The notes under the pieces were generated by a model. That model worked only from the letters and a program-made list of their open reading frames with translations, was not told the origin of the DNA and ran no database searches. A stretch of 64,000 bases of DNA from JAXGMQ01 sp040768585. GTDB taxonomy: Bacteria > Caldisericota > Caldisericia > JAAYUI01. Made by a program: the position numbers and the translations under genes. Positions 34,355 through 44,160 of the stretch are shown here, piece after piece. The stretch spans positions 992,001 through 1,056,000 of the forward strand of contig JAXGMQ010000001.1 of NCBI GenBank assembly GCA_040768585.1. The letters are read 5' to 3'. Each line of letters starts with the position of its first letter. Within the stretch, counting starts at the first letter, position 1.

Positions 34355-34609
34355 ATGGGAAGGAATAACTCCAGAGCGGCAGGTGGCATAATCAGTCTTA
34401 TCATAAGACTCATCATCATGGCGATCTCTTTTGGTATTCAAAAATCTGCGGAAAACAAGCGCGTGCAAGCCCAGGACAGAAAACGAGAGCTTGCATCCGC
34501 AAAGGCTCGGAACAAGCTTGAGAGAAACTCAGATGTCATAAAAGACAGAAGAAGAATCAAGGATGCCATAAAGGTTTTAGATGATGTAAGTCCGTTTGAG
34601 GATAGCTAG
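34355..34609 (+). CDS. small membrane protein with charged tail
   Basis: An 84-residue protein with one hydrophobic helix (about residues 12-32, IISLIIRLIIMAISFGI) followed by a highly charged helical tail (about residues 35-75) rich in K, R, E, and ending in SPFEDS. AGGA sits 5-9 bases before the ATG. It is not a member of any family I recognise. It lies between the lipoprotein array and the next opposite-strand gene. Confidence 0.55.
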   Translation: MGRNNSRAAGGIISLIIRLIIMAISFGIQKSAENKRVQAQDRKRELASAKARNKLERNSDVIKDRRRIKDAIKVLDDVSPFEDS

Positions 34610-34795
34610 ATATTTCCAAAAAGGTCTAGAAGCATAATCAAAGCTTTCTGAGAACTCTTTAAAAAATTGTTTTGAGTCGTCCTTCTGTGTGGCACTCTAG
34701 GTTTTCCGTATCATTTACAACCGAAGTGAAGGTTCAGCGACATCACTCAGTTATTGATAAATCTCTTGCGAAATCTAATCTCTTACTGAAAACGA

Positions 34796-34849
34796 TAGTG
34801 TGCTGATGTTGCATGATTCCAACCAAATTCGAGTAACATCAGCACACTA
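34796..34849. terminator. long inverted repeat, probable bidirectional terminator
   Basis: TAGTGTGCTGATGTT (34796-34810) and AACATCAGCACACTA (34835-34849) are perfect 15-base complements across a 24-base loop. It sits 21 bases beyond the stop of the 1029-residue surface protein gene on the minus strand; a T-rich stretch on that strand is weak. Confidence 0.65.
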
Positions 34850-34869
34850 CAAACAAAGCAAAATTGATA

Positions 34870-37800
34870 TCAATACTTGATTGTCACAGTCTTTGTACTT
34901 GCATCCCAATCTGTTGTCGCATCGAAAGCATCGGCAACAAACCTGATTGGCACAAATGTTCTTCCGCTTACAATCACGGCAGGTGTATCAAGTTGCACCT
35001 GTTTACCGTCGACAATCGCGTATGTTTTTCCAATCGGAATCCTCACAACCCGTCGTCCTCTGGTAAACACAGCTGTTTTCGACTCAGCCTCGTAGGAAAC
35101 TATTGCTCCCAAAGCCTCGCCGATAAACCGGAACGGCACCATCGTCCTGCCAGACGCGATGAAGGGAGCCGCATCGAGCTTGACCAGCTTGCCGTTGAGG
35201 CTGGCATACTCAGCTCCGATTTGCATTGAGATAAGAACGTTTGGTTTGGCTGGTCTACCCTCCGCGATCCTTGGAATACCCTTCCCTGATGGGTAGATGG
35301 GTGTCACAGAATAGGTATAGGCTGACAAAAGCTCAAGATTCTCATCGAGGTATCCTGTGACGTTTGCTTCGACAGTGAAGCTCTCCTCAAATGTCTCACC
35401 AGAGCCGCTGTAGCTCTCCGTCCTCACAATCTCATAACCAACCAGCTGTTCAAGATTATAACTCGGTTCGCTCCAGTGGATTGTGATGGAAAACTCACCT
35501 GGTTCCGTGTAAAGGTTTCTCACAAACTTCGTGTGGGTGGTTGACCTTGGAACAGACAAAGAAACAGGAACGGAGTGGAATCCACCCTCATCGCCTTTTA
35601 TATCCACTGTTCCATTCCAATCACCAGAGATTAGTCTCTTTGTGACCGTTATATGAAGGAAGGTTTGCTCTCCTTCCGCCAACTCAAGTCTTGCTGGTTC
35701 TGCCCTTAGCCAGTCGACTGTTGGTGTAATGTCGGCAAAGAAATCCCCAGGACCCCGGTTGATGACAAGAACACTCTCGTGCAGTCCCTCTGTTTCGAGG
35801 TTGCTGCCAAAATCTATCTCCTTTGGCGAGATGTCAACGACCTTCTCAACACTTGCGCTTTTTGGTTTTGCCCTGACCACAAGGCTCTTTGACCCCTCCT
35901 GACCATCGGAGCAGATAACTCTCAGATAGTACTGATACGTCCTGCCATTTGACACACCTGTGTCAGTGTACTCTGCCACACCCGACTCAAGTGGTGAACT
36001 GTTGAGCTTCTTGAACTCCCCCCCATCTGTTGATCTGTAGATGTTGATTCCTAAAAACTCACTTGTTGGATTTTGCCACATCAGCTTGACGTTGGCATCA
36101 CCCTCCTTTGCAGAAAGGAGTGAGACAAAGAGTTCGCAATACTTCTTGTCATTATCACCCTTAAGGGAATATCTGAGGTTTTTGGTGCTGTAGTCCTCCG
36201 AACCCGGAATCTCTAGGTAGAGAGACTCAACCGTGAATAGAAATTCCTCGGTGTTATCGATATCGTCCCTGTTTATAGAGAGCGTTAGTGTGCTGCCATC
36301 ATACTTTGTGTCGGTGCAATCGGCGACTTTGACAAGTCCAGAGAACCCAGAGAGTTTGGAGAGTTCACACTCTGTGCCGTCTGGTTTGAGAGTGATTGTA
36401 ACAAGATGGTCTTCACCTCCTGGGTTGGAAGCAGAGGGCGGAAGCCCAGTTGACGTGTCCATGTCTGTGTTCATAAGGATGTGAACCACACCATCGCTCT
36501 CCTGTTTGCCAATGTTTCTATCAAGCCCAATCCTGAAATAAACCTTTTCGGAGTCGTGCCTGACCTCGATTTTGCCAATGTCAAATGCTGCATTGGTATC
36601 AACCTGGTCTGTTTCAATAAGGGTAAACGTTTCCTCGCCTGATGTTACCCCACTCTCGATTTCAAACGTATCGGTTCTGTCCCAATCCGATTCTGGCGCT
36701 TTCCACCCACCAGCTACGACAAAAGCCTTCATCTTCTCAGGATTATCAAGCCTTGAGAGTTTACAGGAGAATGTTAGTCTTCCAAGCTCTGTGTCCAGTT
36801 TTACATCGGTCAAACTTGGTTGGTTGTAGCCCATCCCTCGCTTTGCGCTGTACAGTTTGGAGACTGTTCGCTCGGATTCAGTCATCACCTCCAGGATGAA
36901 GTCCTCTTTGCCTGTTGTGAACATCTCCTCAGAGATTCCACCCATTGCTCCTGTGTCGCACAACACACGAATCTTGAAGTCATAGTTACACATTACCGAG
37001 AGTCCATCCCAGAAATCAACCGTGAACCATAACTTCTCCCCATCGTTTCTGATGTTTACTCTGGCGATGTCAAGCCGTTTGAATGGCTCTGGCTCTGAGA
37101 AATAATCGCTTGCCTTTTTTGCTGCATCAACATCTGGCACGACATAGAGAGAGATGGGGAACACACCAACGTTTGTCTTCAAGTGATATGAGGTAACGCC
37201 AATCATGGATTTTCCTGGGAATGTCACAACGCACTTACCGTCAATTTTTTCAACCCCCACATCAGTTGCGATTTTATCAGACACCAAGTTGTAGATGATG
37301 TGAGCGGGTGATATGTCGGGATTGGTTGCCTGGTAGAGCCTGCCCATCACAAGAAAGTCAAGCTTTGACGGGTTGCCAATCGCCCTCCTTGGAACGAGGA
37401 ACTCAATCTCCTTACCCTCAGCCTTGCAACCTCCAAGACCTCCCGTTTCTACAGTGTCCCCTCTGCCATCGTCCCATCTGTCGAGTATGAATTTCTCATA
37501 GCCATACCCCGTTGAGAACCTGGCAAAAAAATCCTCACCACCCTCGTTGTATGAACTCCCGTGGGCCTTGGGCATGCCAGTGTTACGATTCAAGTCTGTG
37601 TCAATCGCAATCGAGATAAACGGATCACCTTCCAGTTCATCGAGCCTCGTGTGGAGAGTTATTTTAAAGTGAATGTTGACGTTGTCATGTGAGACATAGA
37701 CATTATCGATATCGAGGGGTTTATCGAGATCAACGGGTGAATCCCATACAAGATAATCTGTCTGACTGTCTGCGTCCTCAAAAACATCACCCACTGTGAA

Positions 37801-37959
37801 GCCATCGATTGAGAAAGAGCAGCTCTTCTGCTCGGAGATGTTTGCTAGTATTATCTTGCCGGGGTAGGGTTTTTCAAAGGTAGTGGCGTGTACAAAACGG
37901 GCAGAAAAAAGTGGCGCAAATGCGATTGCCAAACTCAAGATAACAGACAGAATTCTCAA
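34870..37959 (-). CDS. large exported protein with CBM9-like repeats, FN3 and C-terminal stalk domains
   Basis: A 1029-residue exported protein with signal peptide (MRILSVILSLAIAFAPLFSARFVHA). Residues about 50-600 hold three related modules with acidic pairs such as SIAIDTDLNRNTGMPK and ILMNTDMDTSTGLPP followed by a GGEDF/GGEDHLV motif, as in family 9 carbohydrate-binding modules. Residues about 625-715 and 845-920 look like fibronectin type III (NVKLMWQNPTSEFLGINIYRS), with a BACON-like stretch between. The last 110 residues are two copper-amine-oxidase-N-like stalk units (DAAPFIASGRTMVPFRFIGEALGA and DTPAVIVSGRTFVPIRFVADAF). Such proteins are cell-surface adhesins or scaffold proteins; the binding target is unknown. 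Confidence 0.8.
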   Translation of the reverse strand: MRILSVILSLAIAFAPLFSARFVHATTFEKPYPGKIILANISEQKSCSFSIDGFTVGDVFEDADSQTDYLVWDSPVDLDKPLDIDNVYVSHDNVNIHFKITLHTRLDELEGDPFISIAIDTDLNRNTGMPKAHGSSYNEGGEDFFARFSTGYGYEKFILDRWDDGRGDTVETGGLGGCKAEGKEIEFLVPRRAIGNPSKLDFLVMGRLYQATNPDISPAHIIYNLVSDKIATDVGVEKIDGKCVVTFPGKSMIGVTSYHLKTNVGVFPISLYVVPDVDAAKKASDYFSEPEPFKRLDIARVNIRNDGEKLWFTVDFWDGLSVMCNYDFKIRVLCDTGAMGGISEEMFTTGKEDFILEVMTESERTVSKLYSAKRGMGYNQPSLTDVKLDTELGRLTFSCKLSRLDNPEKMKAFVVAGGWKAPESDWDRTDTFEIESGVTSGEETFTLIETDQVDTNAAFDIGKIEVRHDSEKVYFRIGLDRNIGKQESDGVVHILMNTDMDTSTGLPPSASNPGGEDHLVTITLKPDGTECELSKLSGFSGLVKVADCTDTKYDGSTLTLSINRDDIDNTEEFLFTVESLYLEIPGSEDYSTKNLRYSLKGDNDKKYCELFVSLLSAKEGDANVKLMWQNPTSEFLGINIYRSTDGGEFKKLNSSPLESGVAEYTDTGVSNGRTYQYYLRVICSDGQEGSKSLVVRAKPKSASVEKVVDISPKEIDFGSNLETEGLHESVLVINRGPGDFFADITPTVDWLRAEPARLELAEGEQTFLHITVTKRLISGDWNGTVDIKGDEGGFHSVPVSLSVPRSTTHTKFVRNLYTEPGEFSITIHWSEPSYNLEQLVGYEIVRTESYSGSGETFEESFTVEANVTGYLDENLELLSAYTYSVTPIYPSGKGIPRIAEGRPAKPNVLISMQIGAEYASLNGKLVKLDAAPFIASGRTMVPFRFIGEALGAIVSYEAESKTAVFTRGRRVVRIPIGKTYAIVDGKQVQLDTPAVIVSGRTFVPIRFVADAFDATTDWDASTKTVTIKY

Positions 37960-37996
37960 TCTAAGCCTCCTTGACCTGGTTGTCTTTGAACTAGTG

Positions 37997-38024
37997 TTGA
38001 CCTTGCCAACTCATAGTGTAAAAC
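37997..38024 (+). promoter_or_regulatory. promoter for leaderless lipoprotein gene at 38032
   Basis: TTGACC (37997-38002), 16 bases, TAAAAC (38019-38024), 7 bases before the ATG. Confidence 0.5.
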
Positions 38025-38031
38025 TGTCCTT

Positions 38032-39102
38032 ATGAGAAAATGGTTCAAGTATGCAATCTGCCTGTTGTTTGTTCTGCCACTGCTCTCTTGCAGTGGAGGG
38101 TTTGAGAATCAGGCTCACATAGACTCCCTCAACTCCATGCCCCAATTTGTTGTGAGGAAGGGTGAGGAGACAGCCAACACGATAACAATATTCTCTTTTG
38201 ACCTTGAGGCAATCAGAGAATCAAGAAATATCTCTGGTGAGGATTCATTGGATGCCTTCAACAGGTTAGGGCTTGTTGCAACAAACAACTACAGGAAAAA
38301 TCAAGAACTTGGAATACTTGACCCATGGAAGATGAAGAACCTTGCCGTTTGCCCCCACTGGGAGATGATGTCCTACTCTCCACCAAACTCGATTGAGCAG
38401 GCTCTCGATGGTGAGGGTTTCATCAAAACAAACCTCTCAGACGGAGATCTTTTCACCAAGAGGTTTAGCGACATCGAAGAGATTGACTTGGCTCCAGCCG
38501 TTTGTGTGAATGACAAATTTGTTCTTATGACGACTTCCAAAGCCGACCTGCAAGGAGAAGCAATCTCAGCGATGGTTGATAATGGAGACACCGGTGTTGG
38601 AGAGTATGACGCTGTGAGAGAGGTTTTGTCCTACTTGCCAAAGAGTCAGATGGTGGCATTTGTCTTCCCGTTCAACAGCTACTCATTCCAGGCGGAATCG
38701 GGGAGCATCAGTGGTGGGCTGTCAATCATCGATTATCAGAAGGACATCGAAAGCTTCAAAAGTTGGGGAAGACCTGAGGGCCTTAGAATTTGCGCCTTTG
38801 GTGTCAACATCGAAAAGAACTACGAACATGTCGTGGTGGCACTTCTTTATCCAGACGAGGAAGCAGCAGAGGGTGACTTAGAATCGCTTGAGAGGGCAGC
38901 GTCAAACGTTCCAAGCATCATCAATGGTAGGAAGTGGTTTGACATGATGCGTTTTGGCAAACCGATCATCAGACGAGATGGCACAGCGAACATCCTTGAG
39001 TTTGACATCACAAACAGGAAAAGTGGTGACGGGTTTGTTTCGTCGCTGATGCTTGAGACGATGGATAAGATGCGCGACTGGGGGATAATGTGGAAACAAT
39101 AA
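38032..39102 (+). CDS. lipoprotein of unknown function, pair member 1
   Basis: A 356-residue lipoprotein: signal MRKWFKYAICLLFVLPLLSC with lipobox cysteine 20. The mature protein has LDPWKMKNLAVCPHW and a C-terminal half GRPEGLRICAFGVNIEKN ... LEFDITN. The same GRPEGL and DPWKM-type motifs recur in the next gene, so they are paralogues. Gene order and a 13-base overlap imply co-expression. No domain is recognised. Confidence 0.7.
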   Translation: MRKWFKYAICLLFVLPLLSCSGGFENQAHIDSLNSMPQFVVRKGEETANTITIFSFDLEAIRESRNISGEDSLDAFNRLGLVATNNYRKNQELGILDPWKMKNLAVCPHWEMMSYSPPNSIEQALDGEGFIKTNLSDGDLFTKRFSDIEEIDLAPAVCVNDKFVLMTTSKADLQGEAISAMVDNGDTGVGEYDAVREVLSYLPKSQMVAFVFPFNSYSFQAESGSISGGLSIIDYQKDIESFKSWGRPEGLRICAFGVNIEKNYEHVVVALLYPDEEAAEGDLESLERAASNVPSIINGRKWFDMMRFGKPIIRRDGTANILEFDITNRKSGDGFVSSLMLETMDKMRDWGIMWKQ

Positions 39103-40304
39103 AAAAACTCGTTCCAGTAATTGTAATTTCTATTCTCTTGTTGGCATCGTGTGGCGAGACAAGAGTAACCAAGATTGAGCCAACAAACCCGATGCAAGAA
39201 GCGTTATCTCGCATGCCGGCATCAATCATGGAACTTGAGAGCAGACCCCTGAAGATGAAAGCCTTCATCTTCAACAACATCGAACTCACAGCCCGTGACA
39301 GAGGACTCCCCACCTGGCACCAAATAACAGACGAAGAGCTCATTCACTGGATTCTTTCGATGGGTCACAATATGCCGTCATCAATAGACACGGTGGTTGA
39401 CCTCGGCAAGTGGAGGCACACCGAATTCCTGAACCCATCAACATGGAAGATGAATGCGTTTGACTACACAAGAGACCACGAGGTGATATTCTCCAAGGCT
39501 GATTCGGATGAGTATCTCACATGGATGCTTCGGCACAATTTTGAGGTCTATACCTCTGATTATGCGATATACCTTCGAGTCGAGAGGATGCACCACAGAG
39601 ATGCATATGCCTTTGGGTCTGGCGTCATCAAAGCAGATGACGGCGCCACCTTCATCTGTAGAGAGATTCCAACTGATGGCACACTCGATGGCGCATATGG
39701 GATATACACTGGCGAATCCCAGTCGATTCTTGCATACCCTGATTTATTTGAGGTCAGCGCTGCAGTGCCTGATGATGCATTCACGAGCATTATCTGCCGA
39801 CTCGAAACCAGCATCTCAAAACACAACCAGGTGACAAGTGCGGACAAAACAGGTTTTTCTGGCGTCCCACTTGAAGAGGAACAGACAATCTGGGCAATCG
39901 AGAATGGCAGACCAGAGGGGCTTTTGTGGTTCTCGGCATCTCATATCAAGCGGGACGGTCACCACGGGCTGCTGTGGAGCCTTGTCTACGACGGGGAAGA
40001 AACGGCAACAGCCGACTTGCCAAAGCTCCAAGGGGCAATTGCGACAGCAACGGGAAGATTTACAAAAAGGATGTGGTGGAGTGAGGACTTACATCTATCC
40101 ACACCAGAGTTTGTCCAGAACGGCAACAAGATTGATATCTGGGCAGAGTACGACATCCCAGAGCCAGAGAGGGCAAAAATCGAGAGCCTAGAGATGACAG
40201 ACCAGGAGATGGAGGAGCTTTGGCTCCAATATGTCAGAGGGGTGTTTGACATCTTTGACAAGCTTGAGAGGCATGATTATGGGGTATTTTGGCAGGGGTA
40301 TTAG
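39090..40304 (+). CDS. lipoprotein of unknown function, pair member 2
   Basis: A 404-residue lipoprotein: signal METIKKLVPVIVISILLLASC (cysteine 21). LNPSTWKMNAFDYTRDHEV and NGRPEGLLWFSASHIKRD ... DIWAEYDIPEPER correspond to the elements of pair member 1, which it overlaps by 13 bases. About 40 residues longer at the C-terminus, ending in KLERHDYGVFWQGY. A weaker resemblance to the lipoprotein at 45483 is seen in length and layout only. Confidence 0.7.
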   Translation: METIKKLVPVIVISILLLASCGETRVTKIEPTNPMQEALSRMPASIMELESRPLKMKAFIFNNIELTARDRGLPTWHQITDEELIHWILSMGHNMPSSIDTVVDLGKWRHTEFLNPSTWKMNAFDYTRDHEVIFSKADSDEYLTWMLRHNFEVYTSDYAIYLRVERMHHRDAYAFGSGVIKADDGATFICREIPTDGTLDGAYGIYTGESQSILAYPDLFEVSAAVPDDAFTSIICRLETSISKHNQVTSADKTGFSGVPLEEEQTIWAIENGRPEGLLWFSASHIKRDGHHGLLWSLVYDGEETATADLPKLQGAIATATGRFTKRMWWSEDLHLSTPEFVQNGNKIDIWAEYDIPEPERAKIESLEMTDQEMEELWLQYVRGVFDIFDKLERHDYGVFWQGY

Positions 40305-40604
40305 TGTAAAAATTTATAGGCCAAGTTCTTTTTGTCGATGAGCTCCCTTTATCATACTCTCAACGAGCATAAACATTGAAGTGTTTGGATTTGGGGGTGT
40401 TTTAGTGGGTTCTGATTGGTTTTAGCGAGTAAAAACTGCTAATTCTCTTTTCGCAAAGGTCAGATTTACTGATCCCCGCCTTGTTGATTCGAGATTGGTA
40501 TGAGTGTAGTGCTGCTTTTTATTTCAAATAGCAACAATTCGATAAGTGCGCCGTTTAGTGTAATCTGTGTATCTGGTTTGTCCTAATTTGAAAAAATCAA
40601 GATA
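40305..40604. other. gap between convergent genes
   Basis: Three hundred bases between the stops of the lipoprotein gene and cinA; no terminator with a clear stem-loop, repeat or RNA gene could be recognised. Confidence 0.4.
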
Positions 40605-41837
40605 TTAAAACTTATCCATTTCTTTTGTGATAAGACCAACAGCCCTCCACATTACCTCCACCATCGCTCTCTCCCTAACCATCTGCCTGTCTCCGCCAAA
40701 GACTCTTTTGAAGGCGAACGTTTCGTAGGGTGTGGAGATTGACATCCACACGAGCCCAACTGGTTTCTCCGGCGTTCCACCGCCTGGGCCTGCGATACCT
40801 GTTGTTGAGATTGCAATATCAGATTTGAATTTCTCCCTTGCCCCTTTTGCCATTTCAAGCGCTACCTTCTGCGAGACGGCGCCTACCGAGTTAATTAGTC
40901 CGGCGGGAACACCCAGAAACTCGGTTTTTGCCTCATTTGAATACGAGCAAACCCCACCCTTGAAGTAGTCTGACGAACCGGCAAGGTCTGTGATAGTTTT
41001 TGAGATGAGCCCCCCTGTGCAAGATTCGGCTGTCGAGATAGTCAGACCCTTTTGCCTCAGCAACTCAGCAAGTGTCTCATTTACTGGTTTATCGAAGACA
41101 TGCCCTTCGAGTCTTTCCCTTATCGTCTCAATCGTCTCACTTGCAATCGCTGCAAACTCATCAGCACTTCTTGCCCCACACCACACTCTCAGCCTTATCT
41201 GTCCAGGAGAGGCATATGTTGCCACCATCGGCTTTCTTCCAAGTTCCAAAATATCCTTGAGCGCATCAGCAATCTTTGACTCAGGCATACCAAGGACATA
41301 GAAATCCTCTGAATAAACTCCATTGTCCTGTGGACAAAAGAGTTCGATATTATCAAGAACCATTGGGTACAGCTCTTTCGGGGGGCCTGGGAGTAGGAAT
41401 ATTTTTTTACCGCCACGCTCAATCATGAATCCAGGCGCTGTCCCAACCGTATTTTTTAGGATTGTTGCCCCACGCGGAACAAATGCCTGTTTGATGTTGC
41501 TTTGTGGCATCTCAATCTCTCGCTTGGCAAAAACATCTTTTATCTGTTCTAAAACTTCATCCGATTTGGTAAGTTCTATGCCAAGATATTCGCAAACTGC
41601 TTCCTTTGTCAGGTCATCGGGGGTTGGCCCAAGTCCGCCTGTCAGCACCACAATGTCCGACACACTCAAGCTCTGACGAAGAATTTCTTTGATAGACTCT
41701 GTTTCATCCGGGACGATGTGTGTTGCAGAAGGATTATGTCCTGCCTCAACCAGACGACTTGTGAGCCAAGGGGTGGTGGTGTTTACCGTGTCACCAAAAA
41801 GAACCTCGTTGCCAACGGCAATGACAGAAAAATCCAT
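40605..41837 (-). CDS. cinA: CinA family protein (competence/damage-inducible, nicotinamide-nucleotide amidase)
   Basis: A 410-residue protein in the usual two-domain layout. Residues 1-170 are the MoeA-like/MPT-binding CinA-N domain (VGNEVLFGDTVNTTTPWL, LTGGLGPTPDDLTKEAV, NTVGTAPGFMIERGGK, LLPGPPKELYPMV). Residues about 250-400 are the PncC-type amidase (ISTAESCTGGLISKTIT and ATGIAGPGGGTPEKPVGLVWMSI) that deamidates nicotinamide mononucleotide in NAD recycling. Length and motifs are complete. Translation starts 6 bases after TAAAAT with no ribosome site. It stands alone. Confidence 0.95.
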   Translation of the reverse strand: MDFSVIAVGNEVLFGDTVNTTTPWLTSRLVEAGHNPSATHIVPDETESIKEILRQSLSVSDIVVLTGGLGPTPDDLTKEAVCEYLGIELTKSDEVLEQIKDVFAKREIEMPQSNIKQAFVPRGATILKNTVGTAPGFMIERGGKKIFLLPGPPKELYPMVLDNIELFCPQDNGVYSEDFYVLGMPESKIADALKDILELGRKPMVATYASPGQIRLRVWCGARSADEFAAIASETIETIRERLEGHVFDKPVNETLAELLRQKGLTISTAESCTGGLISKTITDLAGSSDYFKGGVCSYSNEAKTEFLGVPAGLINSVGAVSQKVALEMAKGAREKFKSDIAISTTGIAGPGGGTPEKPVGLVWMSISTPYETFAFKRVFGGDRQMVRERAMVEVMWRAVGLITKEMDKF

Positions 41838-41843
41838 AGGGGC

Positions 41844-41873
41844 ATTTTAATCCCTGTGTGTATTTTGTGTCAA
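41844..41873 (-). promoter_or_regulatory. promoter for leaderless cinA
   Basis: On the minus strand TTGACA (41868-41873), 18-base spacer and TAAAAT (41844-41849), 6 bases before the ATG at 41837. Confidence 0.75.
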
Positions 41874-41881
41874 TCTCAATA

Positions 41882-42985
41882 TTAGCTTCGAATCAGGAAC
41901 ATCTTCGTTTCATGCTCTGGTTTATACACCCTGTAGGGCAAATCCACCCCAAACAAGTGAATAAACGCACCAAGCGGTACAAGGAAATCATTGCCATATT
42001 TGATCGCATCAGAGTCAGTCGGATATATGATTCCAAGTCGCTCGACAGTTCTTGCGCCTAGGTCGTACTGAATCTTCACCCCATTGATAATTGATGTGAT
42101 GGTATTTGCCTTTTCGTCATAGCTTGCTCTGACCTGACACATGCCCAGTAGCTCGAACACTGGTAGATAGTAGTCTTTATCAATTTTTCTAAAGGGTGTC
42201 GAGATGTTCGATGGGTGTCGATTGATTGTGACAACATCAGAATCAAGCTCAATCCCAAGCGCAACTGACTCGAACAGTTCACATCTTGTGGCAAAAAATA
42301 GCCCTTCCTTCACCTGGCAGGTCACTCGAAGTGACATCCCAACGCAGAAATCGACATCGTCGAGTGGCTCACCCTTTTCATTATGAAGTATCGAACCCTC
42401 ATGGAAAATGTTTATGTTTGAATCAAGCTCCAGAATCTCCGTATTGTACTTGGTCAACTTCCCATAGAAGTCTTCAATCGAGTTTTCTTCGTAGGGTTGC
42501 ACAAATCTCCACAACTTAAAGGTTTGCCCATCTGTGTACCCATCTATCCTGACAAACATTCCCACTCTTAGCTCATCAAATCCGACAAACTCCCGATATT
42601 TTTGGAGTTTGAGCTTCATACCATTTTGCATAAGCACGTTGTCGCCATCTATCAAGGTTACAGTGCTCGATATATGTCTCACTGTGTTTGCTGGCACGAT
42701 CTTGATGGAGCTTGCCTGCCAATCATCTCCCACACTGAGAGCCTTTATATCAAGAAAACTCCCCACCTTCAGGTCAACGATAGTGCATTTTTTGTTTTTC
42801 GAGTTTTGAATTGGGATTTGCGGATAGAACGTAATTTTCTTGCCACTTACGACTAAATACAGCCCCCCGAAATCAACTTCCTCGATGAAACCCATCAAGT
42901 TGACGCCGCTCACAAGGGCGGAAACTCTCGGTAACGCCGGAACGAGTAACGCGAGCAACAATGTAATCACAATGAATTTTTTCAT
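41882..42985 (-). CDS. exported protein with OB-like repeats and C-terminal stalk-like domain
   Basis: A 367-residue exported protein with signal MKKFIVITLLLALLVPALPRVSA. It has three to four repeat units of about 60-70 residues of the kind GFIEEVDFGGLYLVVSGKK, ending in LRVGMFVRIDGY-type strands, resembling the DUF5666/OB-like repeats of the giant protein at 50934. The C-terminus (DKDYYLPVFELLGMCQVRASYDEK and GNDFLVPLGAFIHLFGVD) resembles a stalk (copper-amine-oxidase-N-like) domain. ATG 42985 is chosen because MKK starts the signal peptide, and TATATT lies 10 bases upstream. Function unknown. Confidence 0.65.
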   Translation of the reverse strand: MKKFIVITLLLALLVPALPRVSALVSGVNLMGFIEEVDFGGLYLVVSGKKITFYPQIPIQNSKNKKCTIVDLKVGSFLDIKALSVGDDWQASSIKIVPANTVRHISSTVTLIDGDNVLMQNGMKLKLQKYREFVGFDELRVGMFVRIDGYTDGQTFKLWRFVQPYEENSIEDFYGKLTKYNTEILELDSNINIFHEGSILHNEKGEPLDDVDFCVGMSLRVTCQVKEGLFFATRCELFESVALGIELDSDVVTINRHPSNISTPFRKIDKDYYLPVFELLGMCQVRASYDEKANTITSIINGVKIQYDLGARTVERLGIIYPTDSDAIKYGNDFLVPLGAFIHLFGVDLPYRVYKPEHETKMFLIRS

Positions 42986-43129
42986 ACCGCATGACAATAT
43001 AGGTTCATAAAATCCGAGTGCAATTTTTGGGATAATGCGACATTTGACAATTGCTACCGTTTGTTAATATCTCACGAATATTTATTTACAATTGAATATA
43101 TGAGCATTTATCGCTAATGAAACCACTCG

Positions 43130-43162
43130 ATTGAATTGTATAATTATCATATACAATTCAAT
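43130..43162. promoter_or_regulatory. 13-base perfect palindrome, possible operator
   Basis: ATTGAATTGTATA (43130-43142) and TATACAATTCAAT (43150-43162) are perfect inverted copies around a 7-base centre, ATTATCA. It lies 145 bases before the exported-protein gene that starts at 42985 and beyond the stop of the gene ending at 43270. Partial copies (TTTACAATTGAATA near 43087, TTGTAAATTGATA near 43196) are close by. No T-run, so an operator is likelier than a terminator. Confidence 0.5.
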
Positions 43163-43269
43163 TTACATATTAAAAAGACAAATGTGCGAGTATATTGTAA
43201 ATTGATATTATATCTAAAAACCCGAAAAAAGCCGTAAATTAACCGAACATACACCCACAACGGCACCTG

Positions 43270-44076
43270 CTACTGCACTTCCAGTTTTGTAAAATCTGCC
43301 TTCCAAACGTTGTCTATTTGCTCAAAATCGCATTTGGCAAGGGTTCCATCCTCTGGATTCTGACCCTCTGTTGTGATGGAAATGTAGACAACGCCCTTTC
43401 TCATCCAGATATTCTCTTCCTCTGTTGGTATCGGATCAGTAGAAAAAGCCACGAACGGCGTGATACCGAATCCTTCGTCCCTGGGGGTTGCTCCTGAGAC
43501 TGTTGAGACCGACTCAGAGACAAATTGCGCGTATGTCATTGACTCCTTCAACCGTTCATTGAGATTCTCCCACATGAGGTCAGACTCGGCATCAAGCATC
43601 CAGTTGAAATAAACCTTGGAGAATTCCAGGAGTGAATTGTCAAAATAATGAGCTGGGTCGTCCTGTGATTCGTACTCTATTATGGTCTGGGCAATTGCCC
43701 ACTTGTCTCCATCAAGTGTACATGGCATTCGGAAACGGGTAACCATTTCATCAGAGATCATCTCCCCGTAGACGCTGGCATTTTCATCTGTCCATGTGAA
43801 GCTATCAAAAATCTTAAATTCCATGCCAATGTCCGATACCGATTCTCCAGTCTCAGGATTTTTCATAGAGCTGATGAAGTCGTCGATACCAACTTGATCT
43901 CTGATGTTTTTATCGAGCATTTCATAGGCAAGTGCAAACTCGGCATTATTGATGTGACCCAGATATTCCTCAACAAAGGGTTTTGGATCAATCCTAACGC
44001 CAGAACTTCCGCAAGCGCCAAGAACGCTTGAAACAAAAACAAAAACAAGAAACGCTGCAATCTTTCTTCTAAACAT
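43270..44076 (-). CDS. lipoprotein with NTF2-like fold
   Basis: A 268-residue lipoprotein: signal MFRRKIAAFLVFVFVSSVLGAC with lipobox cysteine 22. Residues about 30-135 have the pattern FVEEYLGHINNAEFALAYEMLDKNIRDQVGIDDFISSM typical of NTF2-like/SnoaL-like domains in lipoproteins, and the second half (YFNWMLDAESDLMWENLNERLKE) repeats it, so probably two such domains. ATG 44076 is chosen because TATTAT lies 7 bases upstream (leaderless) and the earlier Met codons would place charged residues in front of the signal peptide. Ligand unknown. Confidence 0.7.
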   Translation of the reverse strand: MFRRKIAAFLVFVFVSSVLGACGSSGVRIDPKPFVEEYLGHINNAEFALAYEMLDKNIRDQVGIDDFISSMKNPETGESVSDIGMEFKIFDSFTWTDENASVYGEMISDEMVTRFRMPCTLDGDKWAIAQTIIEYESQDDPAHYFDNSLLEFSKVYFNWMLDAESDLMWENLNERLKESMTYAQFVSESVSTVSGATPRDEGFGITPFVAFSTDPIPTEEENIWMRKGVVYISITTEGQNPEDGTLAKCDFEQIDNVWKADFTKLEVQ

Positions 44077-44083
44077 AAGAGCG

Positions 44084-44111
44084 ATAATACATCTGATTGG
44101 AAAATTCTCAA
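44084..44111 (-). promoter_or_regulatory. promoter for leaderless lipoprotein gene
   Basis: TTGAGA (44106-44111), 16 bases, TATTAT (44084-44089) on the minus strand, 7 bases before ATG 44076. A plus-strand TACAAT for the next gene overlaps the same region. Confidence 0.55.
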
Positions 44112-44160
44112 TCATCATGTTACAATTTTTCTCCTAGCAAAAGATAACAGGAGGATGGAC

